Assembly: GCF_014077095.1 (NCBI RefSeq)
Contig: NZ_JACGVG010000035.1
Span: forward strand, 372,001 to 436,000
Direction of reading: 5' to 3'
DNA from: Colwellia sp. MB02u-6
GTDB taxonomy: Bacteria; Pseudomonadota; Gammaproteobacteria; Enterobacterales; Alteromonadaceae
DNA: 64,000 bases
Numbering within the stretch: position 1 is the stretch's first letter; each line of letters begins with the position of its first letter. Shown here one piece after another: positions 20,889 through 29,569 of the stretch. A program made the translations under genes and the position numbers. Under the pieces are notes generated by a model that saw nothing but the letters and a program-made list of their open reading frames with translations, made no database searches and had not been told where the DNA came from.

Positions 20889-21047
20889 AATAAAAACCTT
20901 TATGGTGATAAAAAATAGCGCTAAGCTATCGTATCTTTTATAAAATTAACAGTGATTTTAAAATGAAGGGTATACTTTTAAATATATATATCAGGACTTA
21001 CCTCTTCTATAGTGATAGCTAGCGCTTATTAATTGACAAACATAACC

Positions 21048-21539
21048 CATTCGAAATACATTAGCGCAAAAGATCACATTGCAATAATCTGTCCTATTTA
21101 TAGTTTTTATTTATAAAAACCTGATAGTCATTTTTCATCTGGCTGTCGAAAGTGTGTTGATGAAAGTTTGCAAGGTCGGTATACACAAAAATATTTTGAA
21201 CGATTTCCAGAAAGAAAGAACTACAATGCTAAGCTTTATTACATTAAGTTCAGCTATAAAAAACAAAGTTTTTATAAAGTAGGCATCACAACAACTAGCA
21301 TATCAGAAAGGTTTTCTTTGCTATCGAAGGCAGGTATACGACTAGATGTTTTAGGCGAATTAGAAACAACATTATACAACACTTTTATACTTGAGTTTAA
21401 ATTGCAACGCGAACATGGTGATACATTCAGATACAGTCCTCAATTTCAAAATTTCACAGCAAGAGCTCTTCGTATTAGTCCAACGGAATGTTTTAAACAA
21501 CCTTTACCAAAGCAGAAGATGGAATATTTTTTTTGGTAG
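21048..21539 (+). pseudogene. Remnant of a zinc-ribbon / GIY-YIG-like nuclease-type protein
   Basis: The frame from 21117 to 21539 encodes SSGCRKCVDE (second half of a zinc ribbon), then KLYYIKFSYKKQSFYKVGIT, SERFSLLSKAG, a layout like GIY-YIG/T5orf172-type domains in phage and homing-endonuclease relatives. Reading upstream through a TAA at 21114-21116, the same frame gives KYISAKDHIAIICPIYSFY, resembling the preceding zinc-ribbon Cys repeat (CPIHG-like). The N-terminal part is missing. The intact piece of up to 123 residues could be translated from a TTG at 21168 but is most likely a fossil. Family assignment rests on pattern memory only. Confidence 0.5.
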
Positions 21540-22092
21540 TTATATGTAAACTTGAGTATTAGTATTTGGATGGAAATTTTTAGTCTTAGTTTCCTTATTG
21601 GCTCAAAGCGACCAAATAATCATCCTATAATTTACTATTGTTAATGTCAGCGCAGTATGGCCTAAGTGAACCTTAGGAAATCATTCAAAAAACATTATGA
21701 AATGATTGTGGACTTACGTCTGCTGTGTGCGTATTGCTGACATTCTAGTTAAAAGCCTTGCGATATATTTTCTAACGAATTAACTACTAGCGTAAACGAT
21801 GTAATGCCTTTTTATATGGACGTCAGTAGGATTTTTCGAGGTGTGTTATTAAGATGTCTTAGTAACAGAGCATTTATTATAATAAACACTAAATAAAGCT
21901 ATTTAACCATCTGAATTTAATGTTTTTTATTTATTTTTTATTCAGGGTATATTACTGAGAGGTCTCAGTAATATACCCTGATATACATATGATTTAGCAT
22001 TACTAGTTTTTAATGCCTTAAAAGTATGGGATATTAATGCTAATTAAATTTTTTTATGGTGCGTGTGTACTGAGACGTATACATAATAAGCT
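21540..22092. other. Non-coding stretch before the cassette-like region
   Basis: No gene is recognisable. The only ordered element is the 40-bp palindrome at 21942-21981 listed separately; the rest is AT-rich sequence with short degenerate frames. Confidence 0.35.
21942..21981. repeat. Perfect 40-bp palindrome
   Basis: Arms of 19 bp (TCAGGGTATATTACTGAGA and its complement) around GG. No T-run follows on either strand, so it is not a standard terminator. Confidence 0.75.
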
Positions 22093-22099
22093 GTTAGGC
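22093..22099 (+). other. attC-type 3' core site (GTTAGGC)
   Basis: GTTAGGC fits the GTTRRRY core that ends integron attC sites, 23 nt before the lipoprotein gene. The extended GTTAGGCATAC is the exact inverse of GTATGCCTAAC at 22566-22576 on the other side of that gene, the arrangement expected for a cassette. Confidence 0.5.
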
Positions 22100-22121
22100 A
22101 TACCAACAAGGAAGTCGTAAA

Positions 22122-22565
22122 TTGAAATATTTAATTTTAATATCCATATTAGTTCTAAGCGGGTGTAGCTCTACATCTAAAGTCACCTCAAATACAGATA
22201 TAGCAAGTATCATGAATTTGATAGCTTTAACTGAACATAAGGCACCTGATGGAATCAAAGGTACTTTTCAGCTTCCAATTAAAGCTTCAGGTAATCAAAG
22301 AGGTATTATTTACTTAAATACTGAAACAGATTACCGAGATAGAAGAAATGTTACGGTAGCGATTCATCCAAAATTAATTGATGCGTTTACGAAGAAATAT
22401 GGTGAATCTCCTGATTCATACTTCATAAACAAAACTATTGAGGTAACAGGTGAGGCAAAGCGCATGAAAATTTCCATCTTTTCAAATGGAAAAATCACTA
22501 AAAAATATTATTTTCAAACACATGTAAGAGTTGCTTCATTAAATCAAATTAAAGTCTTGAGCTAA
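22122..22565 (+). CDS. Small lipoprotein, probable integron-type cassette gene
   Basis: 147 residues starting with TTG at 22122, supported by a good Shine-Dalgarno (AAGGAAG) 7-8 nt upstream. The signal MKYLILISILVLSGC ends in a lipobox (LSGC). The mature part is polar and beta-rich, with KGTFQLPIKASGNQRGIIYL and INKTIEVTGEAKRMKISIF segments; I do not recognise the family. It is flanked by GTTAGGC and GCCTAAC cores in inverted orientation and followed by an attC-like hairpin, so it is probably a mobile cassette gene. Its function is unknown. Confidence 0.65.
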   Translation: MKYLILISILVLSGCSSTSKVTSNTDIASIMNLIALTEHKAPDGIKGTFQLPIKASGNQRGIIYLNTETDYRDRRNVTVAIHPKLIDAFTKKYGESPDSYFINKTIEVTGEAKRMKISIFSNGKITKKYYFQTHVRVASLNQIKVLS

Positions 22566-22569
22566 GTAT

Positions 22570-22664
22570 GCCTAACAAGTAATTAAACAGGGATAAAAAA
22601 CAGTTGGCTATTTTTGTTCCTCAACATTTTAGCCAACATTTTTTTGCCTGTTAATTGGGGGGTA
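22570..22664 (+). repeat. attC-like imperfect palindrome
   Basis: Begins with GCCTAAC, 4 nt after the gene's stop codon. Outer arms AATTAAACAGG (22581-22591) / CCTGTTAATT (22647-22656) differ by one extra base, inner arms GTTGGCTA (22603-22610) / TAGCCAAC (22630-22637) are perfect. Nested arms with unpaired extra bases are typical of attC. The expected closing GTTRRRY is degraded (TTGGGGGG). Confidence 0.5.
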
Positions 22665-22680
22665 GCAGTAAAGGTAAGCA

Positions 22681-22982
22681 TGGACGATCTGACGAAGAAT
22701 TTGGTAAGTAAATTAGCTCTAGTTGTTGGTTGCATCATAGCAATTTAGGACTTCGGTTTTAATTTAATTTTTCTATAGTTATCTCACTTGGCCTAGCTTT
22801 TACTGCTTCGTCACTGTTTGGAAAACCTTTGAAAGATGCAATTTAAAGTGGGCAGATAACCAAGCAGGAAATACAAAAGATGCTGTTTTTTTTCGCCTTA
22901 TGTCTGGTGTTGGTTTTTTCATATTGCTTGCGGTTATACTCTATAATGTACTGCTAACAACATGCCCTGAGGTTGACAACTA
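22681..22982 (+). pseudogene. Possible decayed small membrane-protein gene
   Basis: Fragments in several frames look like a short membrane protein: MDDLTKNLVSKLALVVGCII from 22681, and VGFFILLAVILYNVLLTTC ending at a TAG at 22980-22982. Stops and shifts separate them. It sits between an attC-like hairpin and the IS110 remnant and may be a second cassette gene. Weak evidence. Confidence 0.25.
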
Positions 22983-22989
22983 GTAAAGT

Positions 22990-24268
22990 TTAGCTATTTA
23001 TTGCAAATTTTAACAGCGGTGAACCTCTTCTTTTCAATACCACTACGTATGTTGATTCATCGTATGGTGTATGGCTTTTCCAGCACCTAAATACGCTCCT
23101 AATCCACTTAAAAGCGAGCGACCTGATAATACTGTTATATGGTTTTCCTTTGCTTTTTTGTTGTTGATAATAAGCCTTTGCCCAAAATTAATAATGTATC
23201 GAAAATCCTGCCCATTCAACGAAGGTTTGTCTTAAAAAGGTTGGGTAACTGTATCGCCAATGTGTCGATGTCTTTTTACCACTACTTTCAATAACCGGCG
23301 CAATTCCTGCGTATTTTTGTAAATCTGACGCATCGTCATAACGATCTCTACTGCTAACAAACGCAACGAGTAAGCGTGGTGAAAGTTGGGGATCTTCTCC
23401 TGGTCAACTATCAAAAATAACTTTGCCATGTTGTGCTTTATAGGCCAGTTTTATAGCTTTATCTAGTATCTCAATACCTTTTAATAACACTTTAAACTGT
23501 TTAATGAGCACTTCTATCAACATTTGATTTGGCTATTACACCTGAATCTTCAGTTAATGGCATAGCACTTTTATACCGGAAATACGCGCATCATTAACAT
23601 GAATGTAATGTGAGTTATGGCGGTTAAAAAGTCTAAGAGGGTTTGTTTTTTTACTCTTTTAACTTTAGCAAGAGATGGCCATTTACAGATGAAGTCGCAA
23701 AAGATATATGTGTCTTTTGCTTTAAACCATTCATGTGCTTGCAGGTAATAGTTTTGTAATGTAACCGTTATTTTATTCGATAAGTCTCCACTGTCCTGTA
23801 CCAAGATCCGGCGATATTCAACCAGCTGTGCTAGCGAGCATATAGCCGCTGATTCAGGCTCAATGATGGATAATTCATCGATATGCAGGGTGAGTATTTC
23901 AACTTGTAAAAATGCATCTGTGGGGTCATCTTTAGCACCACTTGGCGTGAAGGCTTTACGGAAATTAGCGACGGCTGAGGGGCGGTTTATAAACAAGACC
24001 AGATGATTGTATTTAGTGAGTGCATGAATAAGGGGGCCTTTTTTAAGTTCACAGGCAACCGCGATTTTCTGGTTGAGATAGCGTTTTTTAAGGCTCATTG
24101 CCCAGTCGTGTAATGCTTCTTGGCTGCTCTTAATAATAGAGTAGTGGTATTTTTTGGTATGAACTTAATGTTCACAGACATCATGTTTTTTATCTGCCCA
24201 ATCAATACCAATCAATACCAATCAATACCAATTAAGGCAGCAAAATCATTAATGTTATATGCTTTCAT
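22990..24268 (-). mobile_element. Inactive IS110-family transposase remnant
   Basis: Read from 24268, the start MKAYNINDFAALIGIDW carries the first catalytic Asp of the DEDD transposases, but a threefold 10-bp repeat shifts the frame exactly there. The next block (to 23571) contains PSGAKDDPTDAFLQVEIL and LAQLVEYRRILVQDSGDL, typical IS110 sequence; further blocks give DASDLQKYAGIAPVIESSGK, PTFLRQTFVEWAG and HTPYDESTYVVVLKRRGSP, the C-terminal transposase_20-type region. At least three stops and two shifts interrupt it. IS110 elements usually lack terminal inverted repeats, so the ends of the element cannot be fixed. A subgroup (IS1111-attC) is known to insert into attC sites, consistent with the surroundings. 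Confidence 0.85.
24201..24232. repeat. 10-bp tandem repeat (ATCAATACCA x3)
   Basis: Three perfect copies plus AT. A single copy would encode the IGIDW motif of the transposase; two extra copies add 20 bp and shift the frame. Confidence 0.85.
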
Positions 24269-24403
24269 TTTGCGGCCCCTGCTAGTAAAGTTACAGATGG
24301 AATGTGCTGAAATCTTTTTTCTCGCAGGTCTTATAGATAGTCGTGGTAGGCAATTCCTGAGCATGCGTTTTGAAATGAGTTGTTCTGTTGGCTCGAACGT
24401 CTT

Positions 24404-24410
24404 GTTAGAC
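24404..24410 (+). other. attC-type 3' core (GTTAGAC)
   Basis: GTTAGAC fits GTTRRRY. It lies to the right of the IS110 remnant and could be the end of an attC site split by it. Short motif, so chance is possible. Confidence 0.3.
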
Positions 24411-24508
24411 ATATTGGATGTTTGCCATTCAATATTCATAACCAACAAAAGCATGTTCCACCTAATCTACTAATAAATTACTTTATGAAATTAAGTGGCT
24501 TGGTCGAA

Positions 24509-24606
24509 ATATAAGCCATTCAAGCAGGACTTTTAACAGTTGGTTAGGTTCCGCTTGGCTTCACATTATAACCAACAATTAAAAGCCTCTTAATCGGGCG
24601 TTAGGA
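24509..24606 (+). repeat. attC-like site before the second cassette gene
   Basis: Outer arms CCATTCAAGCAGGACTTTTA and AAAAGCCTCTTAATCGG are complementary with extra unpaired bases; inner arms GTTGGTTA / TAACCAAC are a perfect 8-bp pair. It ends in GGGCGTTAGG, very like the ends of Vibrio-type attC repeats. Best attC candidate in the window. Confidence 0.6.
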
Positions 24607-24614
24607 TTTACTCA

Positions 24615-25199
24615 GTGGTCACATATCGCTTACAAATCATCCTATTGATTGTCCTTGTGACCGTCAGCTCTATAGCAGCGGCTCAAACAGATCGTGTCGC
24701 GGTGGATCAAGCAATTTATGGATTCGAAAAAGCTCTTCCTCAAGGCTGGAGGGTCATAGAGCGGCAATTGGATGCCGTCCCGTATGGCCATCACTTCTGC
24801 GACGACTATAGGGGGCCGAAAGGTACAAAACTCATAGTTATTGGGCCAGAGCCGGTTCAAGTTGTATGGACGTCTCTCTCGGGAGAGACAATATCAACAA
24901 CTCTCGCAAAGGAATCGTTAGAACTTTGGTTTATGCCTTCGAATTATCGAGACAGTCAGGCGGCTTGGCTATGTTTACATCGTCCAATTCAGCCAGTCGC
25001 AATCCTTGAGGACCTTTCAGTTGTCATTTTTGGGCGCCCAAGTCATCAACTTAATTCAAAAACAGCATGGCTTGAATTGCTCACTAAAGCCCAAGCGATA
25101 AGTTGGCCGGAATCACCGGCGAATGACCGCTCCAAAATCTCTTGGTCTAATTGGGAGCAGGATATCCGCGTCGCCGTACAAAAATGGTTGCAAAAGTGA
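24615..25199 (+). CDS. Exported protein of unknown function, probable cassette gene
   Basis: 194 residues with GTG start 9-15 nt after the attC-like end, as usual for integron cassettes. A signal peptide (LQIILLIVLVTVSSIAAAQ) precedes a globular domain with EKALPQGWRVIERQ, Cys residues (HHFCDDYRG; AWLCLH) and several Trp. The gene is visibly richer in G+C and uses different codons from its neighbours, which suggests transfer. I do not recognise the family. GCCTAAC begins 1 nt after the stop codon. Confidence 0.7.
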   Translation: MVTYRLQIILLIVLVTVSSIAAAQTDRVAVDQAIYGFEKALPQGWRVIERQLDAVPYGHHFCDDYRGPKGTKLIVIGPEPVQVVWTSLSGETISTTLAKESLELWFMPSNYRDSQAAWLCLHRPIQPVAILEDLSVVIFGRPSHQLNSKTAWLELLTKAQAISWPESPANDRSKISWSNWEQDIRVAVQKWLQK

Positions 25200-25200
25200 G

Positions 25201-25257
25201 GCCTAACCGCCAATCAACCCTAACGCACTAAGGTGCGCCAGTTACTGAGAAGGTTAT
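25201..25257 (+). repeat. Short attC-like site
   Basis: Starts with GCCTAAC; contains the hairpin CGCAC-TAAG-GTGCG and a terminal TAACC ... GGTTA pair. Short, like the 59-base-element class. The closing core is not a good GTTRRRY. Confidence 0.35.
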
Positions 25258-25368
25258 CGATAAAAAACCTAATCGGAAGTGTTAGTATTTTTAAAAGTAA
25301 ATTTTTTGTATGTGGCATGAGTGATCGAAGAGGTTAAATCTAGTAAACACAAAATGTAGTGGTCGGTT

Positions 25369-25392
25369 GGGCTAAGTGGATAGCCCTTTTTT
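25369..25392 (+). terminator. Intrinsic terminator just upstream of dinB
   Basis: GGGCTA / TAGCCC stem, 6-nt loop, six T. It lies only 28 bp before the dinB start, so it either ends an upstream transcript or sits in the dinB leader. Confidence 0.65.
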
Positions 25393-25420
25393 ATACACAG
25401 TGTCTGATGAGTGCTATTTG

Positions 25421-26494
25421 ATGGTGAGAAAAATAATACACATAGATATGGATGCATTCTTCGTTTCTGTCGAAATTAGAGATAATCCATTACTCGCTGA
25501 TAAACCAGTCGCTGTCGGTGGAAGCGCAACTGGCAGAGGTGTGCTATCTACTTGTAATTACATAGCTAGAAAGTTTGGTATTCATTCGGCTATGGCTACA
25601 AGTGTCGCTATGCGTAAATGCCCTGATTTAGTCATCGTTAATGGACGAATGGATGTTTATAAATCTGTTAGTGACCATTTAAGGCAGATATTCGCAAGAT
25701 ATACTGACATTATTGAGCCACTATCATTAGATGAAGCATATCTCGATGTGACGAATTGTGAATTATTTGAGGGTTCAGCTACATTAATAGCTAAAGATAT
25801 CCGAAAGACTATATTTAATGAGCTTCAGCTAACAGCATCGGCAGGAATTGCGCCACTGAAATTCTTAGCCAAAATAGCCAGTGACGAAAATAAACCCGAT
25901 GGTCAGTTTGTGATTACACCGTCTCAAGTCAACGATTTCATTTATTCGCTGCCACTAAAAAAAATATCAGGTGTTGGCAAAGTTACTTTTGAGAAACTAA
26001 AAACTTTCAACTTGGAATATGGGCGAGATATACAGGCAGTTGATAAATCCATGCTCATTGAAAATTTTGGCAAGTTCGGTCATACACTATACCAACGATG
26101 TGCTGGCATAGATGATAGAGATATTGAAACCATGCGGATAAGAAAATCGGTTGGTGTAGAGCGTACTTTTTCTGATGACATTGATAGCATTGAAATACTT
26201 ACAGCTATTGTGATTGATAAACTAATCCCCGAATTAAAAAGACGATCTGACAAACATCTGCAAACAAGAAATATCAGCACAATTGGAGTTAAAGTTAAAT
26301 TTGCTGATTTTCATCAAACGACAAGAGATTTTTCTCATACTAGCTTTGATAACGATATTTTTTTGCAACTATTGTCAGAAGCAGTTGCGAGGGGGGACGG
26401 GAAAAAAGTCAGACTAGTTGGTATACACATGGGTCTGAGCGATGTTGATATTTTAGAAAATAATGATATGCAGCAACTCACTTTTTTGTTCTGA
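25421..26494 (+). CDS. dinB: DNA polymerase IV (Y family)
   Basis: 357 residues from the ATG at 25421 (MVRKIIHIDMDAFFVSVE, matching the family start); an upstream in-frame start at 25376 would lie within a terminator hairpin. Catalytic acidic residues are visible in HIDMDAFF and SLDEAYLDVT. The palm, fingers, thumb (HhH KKISGVGKVTFEKL) and little-finger domains are all present. The C-terminal QQLTFLF resembles the beta-clamp-binding motif. It performs error-prone lesion bypass. I found no clear LexA box (CTG-N10-CAG) in front. Confidence 0.95.
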   Translation: MVRKIIHIDMDAFFVSVEIRDNPLLADKPVAVGGSATGRGVLSTCNYIARKFGIHSAMATSVAMRKCPDLVIVNGRMDVYKSVSDHLRQIFARYTDIIEPLSLDEAYLDVTNCELFEGSATLIAKDIRKTIFNELQLTASAGIAPLKFLAKIASDENKPDGQFVITPSQVNDFIYSLPLKKISGVGKVTFEKLKTFNLEYGRDIQAVDKSMLIENFGKFGHTLYQRCAGIDDRDIETMRIRKSVGVERTFSDDIDSIEILTAIVIDKLIPELKRRSDKHLQTRNISTIGVKVKFADFHQTTRDFSHTSFDNDIFLQLLSEAVARGDGKKVRLVGIHMGLSDVDILENNDMQQLTFLF

Positions 26495-26757
26495 ATTAAT
26501 CACAATAACAGACAATCCAAAATACAAAATTGCACACTAAGAAGTGTTTTTTTTGTTAATTTATTGTTGTACTCTTTGTTGCGTTTAAACAGTATCATGC
26601 TAGGGGGAAGTGATCTATGTAGTGTCAAATAGAGTAAAATAATCCATACCAACTAATACTAACGGCAATTGAATGGCAGAAGTTTAAAGCTATTAATAGG
26701 ATTTAACCTATGCTTTGAATTCTCAAGTCTTAATCATATTAAAAATGGCAGAAAATT

Positions 26758-27642
26758 ATGTTAAAAAAACTTTTAGTGGTACCTACTACAATTTTTAGCG
26801 TTTTAGTGAGTGCAGTCGTGAGTACATTATTGAGTGCTTCAATGCACGCGCAAGAAATGGCCGATGCCGATATAACTGTGCAATCCGCTGCAGGTGGTGT
26901 TTATATGTTGCAAGGCCCAGGGGGTAATATTGGCGTGTTAGCCACAGAACAAGGTTTGCTATTAGTTGATGATAAATTTGCCCCATTAGCTGAAAAAATT
27001 GAAGCTGCAATGAAAGGCATTGAGGATAAAGCACTTAAATATATCATCAATACGCATTATCACGGCGACCATACTGGCAGTAATCAGTTTTTCTCACATA
27101 AAGCGCCAATTTTTGCCCATGAAAATGTTCGCAGCCGGTTGAGCAGCAAAACCGACCATGCAGTAGAAAGTTTACCGGTGGTAACCTACAAAGATGGTAT
27201 TACTATTTATTTAGCTGACGAAGAAATTCAGCTAACACATTTACCGAGCGGCCATACTGACGGCGATACCTATGTTTACTTTAAAAAAGCGAACGTATTA
27301 CATACCGGTGACTTATTTTTTGAAATTGGCTTTCCTTATATCGACTTAGAAAGTGGTGGTAGTGTTAAAGGCTATTTAGCCAATGTTAAGTACATGCTTA
27401 AAAACACACCTGACGATGTGGTGATCATTCCAGGCCATGGCAAGTTAACCGACAAGAGCGATATGCTAGCCTTTGCGACAATGATGGAGTTTAGTATTAA
27501 TAAAGTGTCTGCGGCACTTGCTGTAGGAAAATCTGAACAGCAAATACTTAACGAAGGTATGGGTGAAAAATATCAGCATTTGTCTTGGGCATTTATTACT
27601 GAAGAGAAGTGGCTGAAAACCTTAGTTGCTGACTTAAAGTAA
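26758..27642 (+). CDS. Exported metallo-beta-lactamase-fold hydrolase
   Basis: 294 residues. An N-terminal hydrophobic signal (residues 4-30, cut near ASMHA) leads into an MBL domain with the zinc motif THYHGDH (His100, His102, Asp104, His105), GHTDGDTYV, HTGDLFFEIGFP and PGHGKLT. This belongs to the broad family of MBL-fold hydrolases often annotated near class B beta-lactamases or quinoprotein-associated proteins; the substrate cannot be predicted. Single gene with a terminator at 27754-27781. Confidence 0.85.
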   Translation: MLKKLLVVPTTIFSVLVSAVVSTLLSASMHAQEMADADITVQSAAGGVYMLQGPGGNIGVLATEQGLLLVDDKFAPLAEKIEAAMKGIEDKALKYIINTHYHGDHTGSNQFFSHKAPIFAHENVRSRLSSKTDHAVESLPVVTYKDGITIYLADEEIQLTHLPSGHTDGDTYVYFKKANVLHTGDLFFEIGFPYIDLESGGSVKGYLANVKYMLKNTPDDVVIIPGHGKLTDKSDMLAFATMMEFSINKVSAALAVGKSEQQILNEGMGEKYQHLSWAFITEEKWLKTLVADLK

Positions 27643-27753
27643 TAGTTTGCTGAGTCAAAGTTCAAAGTAAGAGGTGAGTCATAATCGTTGGCTGTGTGAA
27701 GACTAAGTCCAACAAAACAAAACTCAGCCAACCGACTATAGATAGTTTACCTA

Positions 27754-27781
27754 TAAAGGGCTTTTTAGTAGCCCTTTTTTT
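27754..27781 (+). terminator. Terminator after the MBL-fold gene
   Basis: AAAGGGCT / AGCCCTTT stem with a TTTTAGT-like loop, then T-run. Confidence 0.8.
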
Positions 27782-28008
27782 ATGCCTAGAATTTACAGAA
27801 TATAGGGCATGTTGCGGTTACATAGCCATTACTCAATGATCATTATCTTTGCATCTAACGCCTTATCGAACTTAACTTTTGTGCTGAAGTTGCTCAAACA
27901 TGAAAGTAAAAAATAAGATGATTTCTTAAAATAAATTTAGGTTACTTAAGCTTGCTTTAAGATTTGAGTAATAGAATGACATTATGAACTTTTCAGGAGA
28001 TAGTTATA

Positions 28009-28812
28009 ATGTTAAACACAATTTCAAGCCATCAAGTACACGAGATAACTTCAACTGAAAAATATCAAGATTATTCAGTTGATTTGACATCGCCTGAGCC
28101 GTTGTCAAATAAGACTACGCCAAAGCCATACTCACCAAGTACCCATTCAGCAAGTGCCCACTTAACAAGTAATAATTCACTTGTTAAGCAAAAGTTTAAT
28201 TTTGATATTCAAGTTGCTGCATTGGGCAGTAAGCAAAGAAGCGAGATTGAGCAATTTATCAAACAAGGTTTTTTCAAGAGCTATCAGGCGAAAGTTTCAG
28301 TGACTATGCCTCATTTGTTGGCACTGTGTAATGGTACTTATAAAGCGGCTTTAGGCATCCGAAGTGGTCAGGACAATTTATTTATTGAGCAATACCTTTT
28401 TGGTGCCATTGAGCAGCAACCCGTGTTTGTAAAAAATAATATCAACAGAAAAGATATTGTCGAAATAGGACATCTTTTTAGTAACAATCAAGGGTTCACT
28501 CTGCCGTTATTTATGATCACAGCCGTTTCTTTGTTTTATTTAAACTATAAATACATGGTGTTTTCAGGTACAGAAAAGGTGGTTGATTTAATGGCTAAAT
28601 CAGGTGTGCATTGCACTCACCTTGGTGATGCTTACCAGAATAAAATTCAAACATCGACTGATAATTGGGGCAGTTATTATGCCACTAATCCAAAGGTTAT
28701 TGCTGTGTCGTTATCCAATGTTATCGCTTTGATAGGCCGACTGCCAAGGTATCAAGCAATGTTTAAGTCACTTGATAAACAAATTGCTCAAACATGTCAG
28801 CAACTAAGTTAA
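28009..28812 (+). CDS. Thermostable-hemolysin-family protein
   Basis: 267 residues. The first ~60 residues are low-complexity (Ser/Thr/Pro). The rest matches the T_hemolysin family seen with Vibrio delta-VPH: the segments EIEQFIKQGFFKSYQAKVSV, MPHLLALCNGTYKAALGIR, EQYLFGAIEQ, IVEIGHLFSNNQGFT and NWGSYYATNPKVIAVSL occur in order. The fold resembles GNAT acyltransferases, so a hemolysin role is doubtful. In several marine bacteria this gene sits next to AMP-ligase, TauD-like and SDR genes; here that trio lies 4.4 kb away on the other strand. Confidence 0.8.
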   Translation: MLNTISSHQVHEITSTEKYQDYSVDLTSPEPLSNKTTPKPYSPSTHSASAHLTSNNSLVKQKFNFDIQVAALGSKQRSEIEQFIKQGFFKSYQAKVSVTMPHLLALCNGTYKAALGIRSGQDNLFIEQYLFGAIEQQPVFVKNNINRKDIVEIGHLFSNNQGFTLPLFMITAVSLFYLNYKYMVFSGTEKVVDLMAKSGVHCTHLGDAYQNKIQTSTDNWGSYYATNPKVIAVSLSNVIALIGRLPRYQAMFKSLDKQIAQTCQQLS

Positions 28813-28850
28813 AAACTTTTAATTTATATGATTAATAAAAAGGTATTACC

Positions 28851-29510
28851 ATGAAAAAATTCACATTATTGACACTCCTTTATTGTCTTGTAAGTAACGT
28901 TTACGCCAATAATATCAGTGAGCTTAATTTTGATGACGCACTACTCACTTTACAGCAACAGTGGGTAGAAGCTAATTATGTTAAAACTCAAAAGGCACAA
29001 AAAAACGATTTTACCGAGTTACAACAAGCATCAAAAAAACTAACGGTTGAATTCCCTAACCATGCCGAAGCTTGGATTTGGCATGGTATTGTACAATCTA
29101 GTTTTGCGGGGGCAAAAGGTGGCTTGGGAGCACTTTCTTTAGCCGATGATGCTAAAAGTGCTTTTGAAAAGGCTTTATCTCTGGATGAAACCGCCTTACA
29201 AGGCTCTGCTCACACCAGTTTAGGTATTCTTTACCTTAAAGTACCTGGCTGGCCACTTAGTTTTGGTGATAACGACAAATCTGAACAACATCTTAAAGCC
29301 GCTGTAAAAATGAATCCTACGGGGATTGATATTAACTATTTTTTAGCTGAATTTTATCTTGAACAAGACCAGTATGAAAAAGCAAAAGAGCACTTATTAT
29401 TAGCACAAGCGGCTCCACAGCGCGTTAACCGAGCCAGTGCTGATAAATTTAGACAGCAAGAAGTGTTAGTTTTACTTGCCAAAGTGAATGAAAGTATAGC
29501 AAAACATTAA
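28851..29510 (+). CDS. Exported TPR-repeat protein
   Basis: 219 residues with a signal peptide (MKKFTLLTLLYCLVSNVYA) and tetratricopeptide-like helices (FPNHAEAWIWHGIVQSSFAG, AKSAFEKALSLDETALQGSA, YFLAEFYLEQDQYEKAKEHL). Likely a periplasmic scaffold; partner unknown. It starts 38 bp after the hemolysin-family gene with a weak ribosome site (AAAAGGTATTACC) and probably belongs to the same transcript, which ends at 29538-29569. Confidence 0.75.
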   Translation: MKKFTLLTLLYCLVSNVYANNISELNFDDALLTLQQQWVEANYVKTQKAQKNDFTELQQASKKLTVEFPNHAEAWIWHGIVQSSFAGAKGGLGALSLADDAKSAFEKALSLDETALQGSAHTSLGILYLKVPGWPLSFGDNDKSEQHLKAAVKMNPTGIDINYFLAEFYLEQDQYEKAKEHLLLAQAAPQRVNRASADKFRQQEVLVLLAKVNESIAKH

Positions 29511-29537
29511 TTCTAATCGCTAAACATGATTTTAACC

Positions 29538-29569
29538 GCTTGAAAAACAATGCTTTCAAGCTTTTTTTT
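29538..29569 (+). terminator. Terminator after the TPR gene
   Basis: GCTTGAAA / TTTCAAGC stem, 8-nt loop, run of T. Confidence 0.8.

Noticed and set aside
28009-28812. True pore-forming toxin
   Set aside because: The thermostable-hemolysin family name comes from early cloning; the sequence looks more like an acyltransferase fold and has no export signal.
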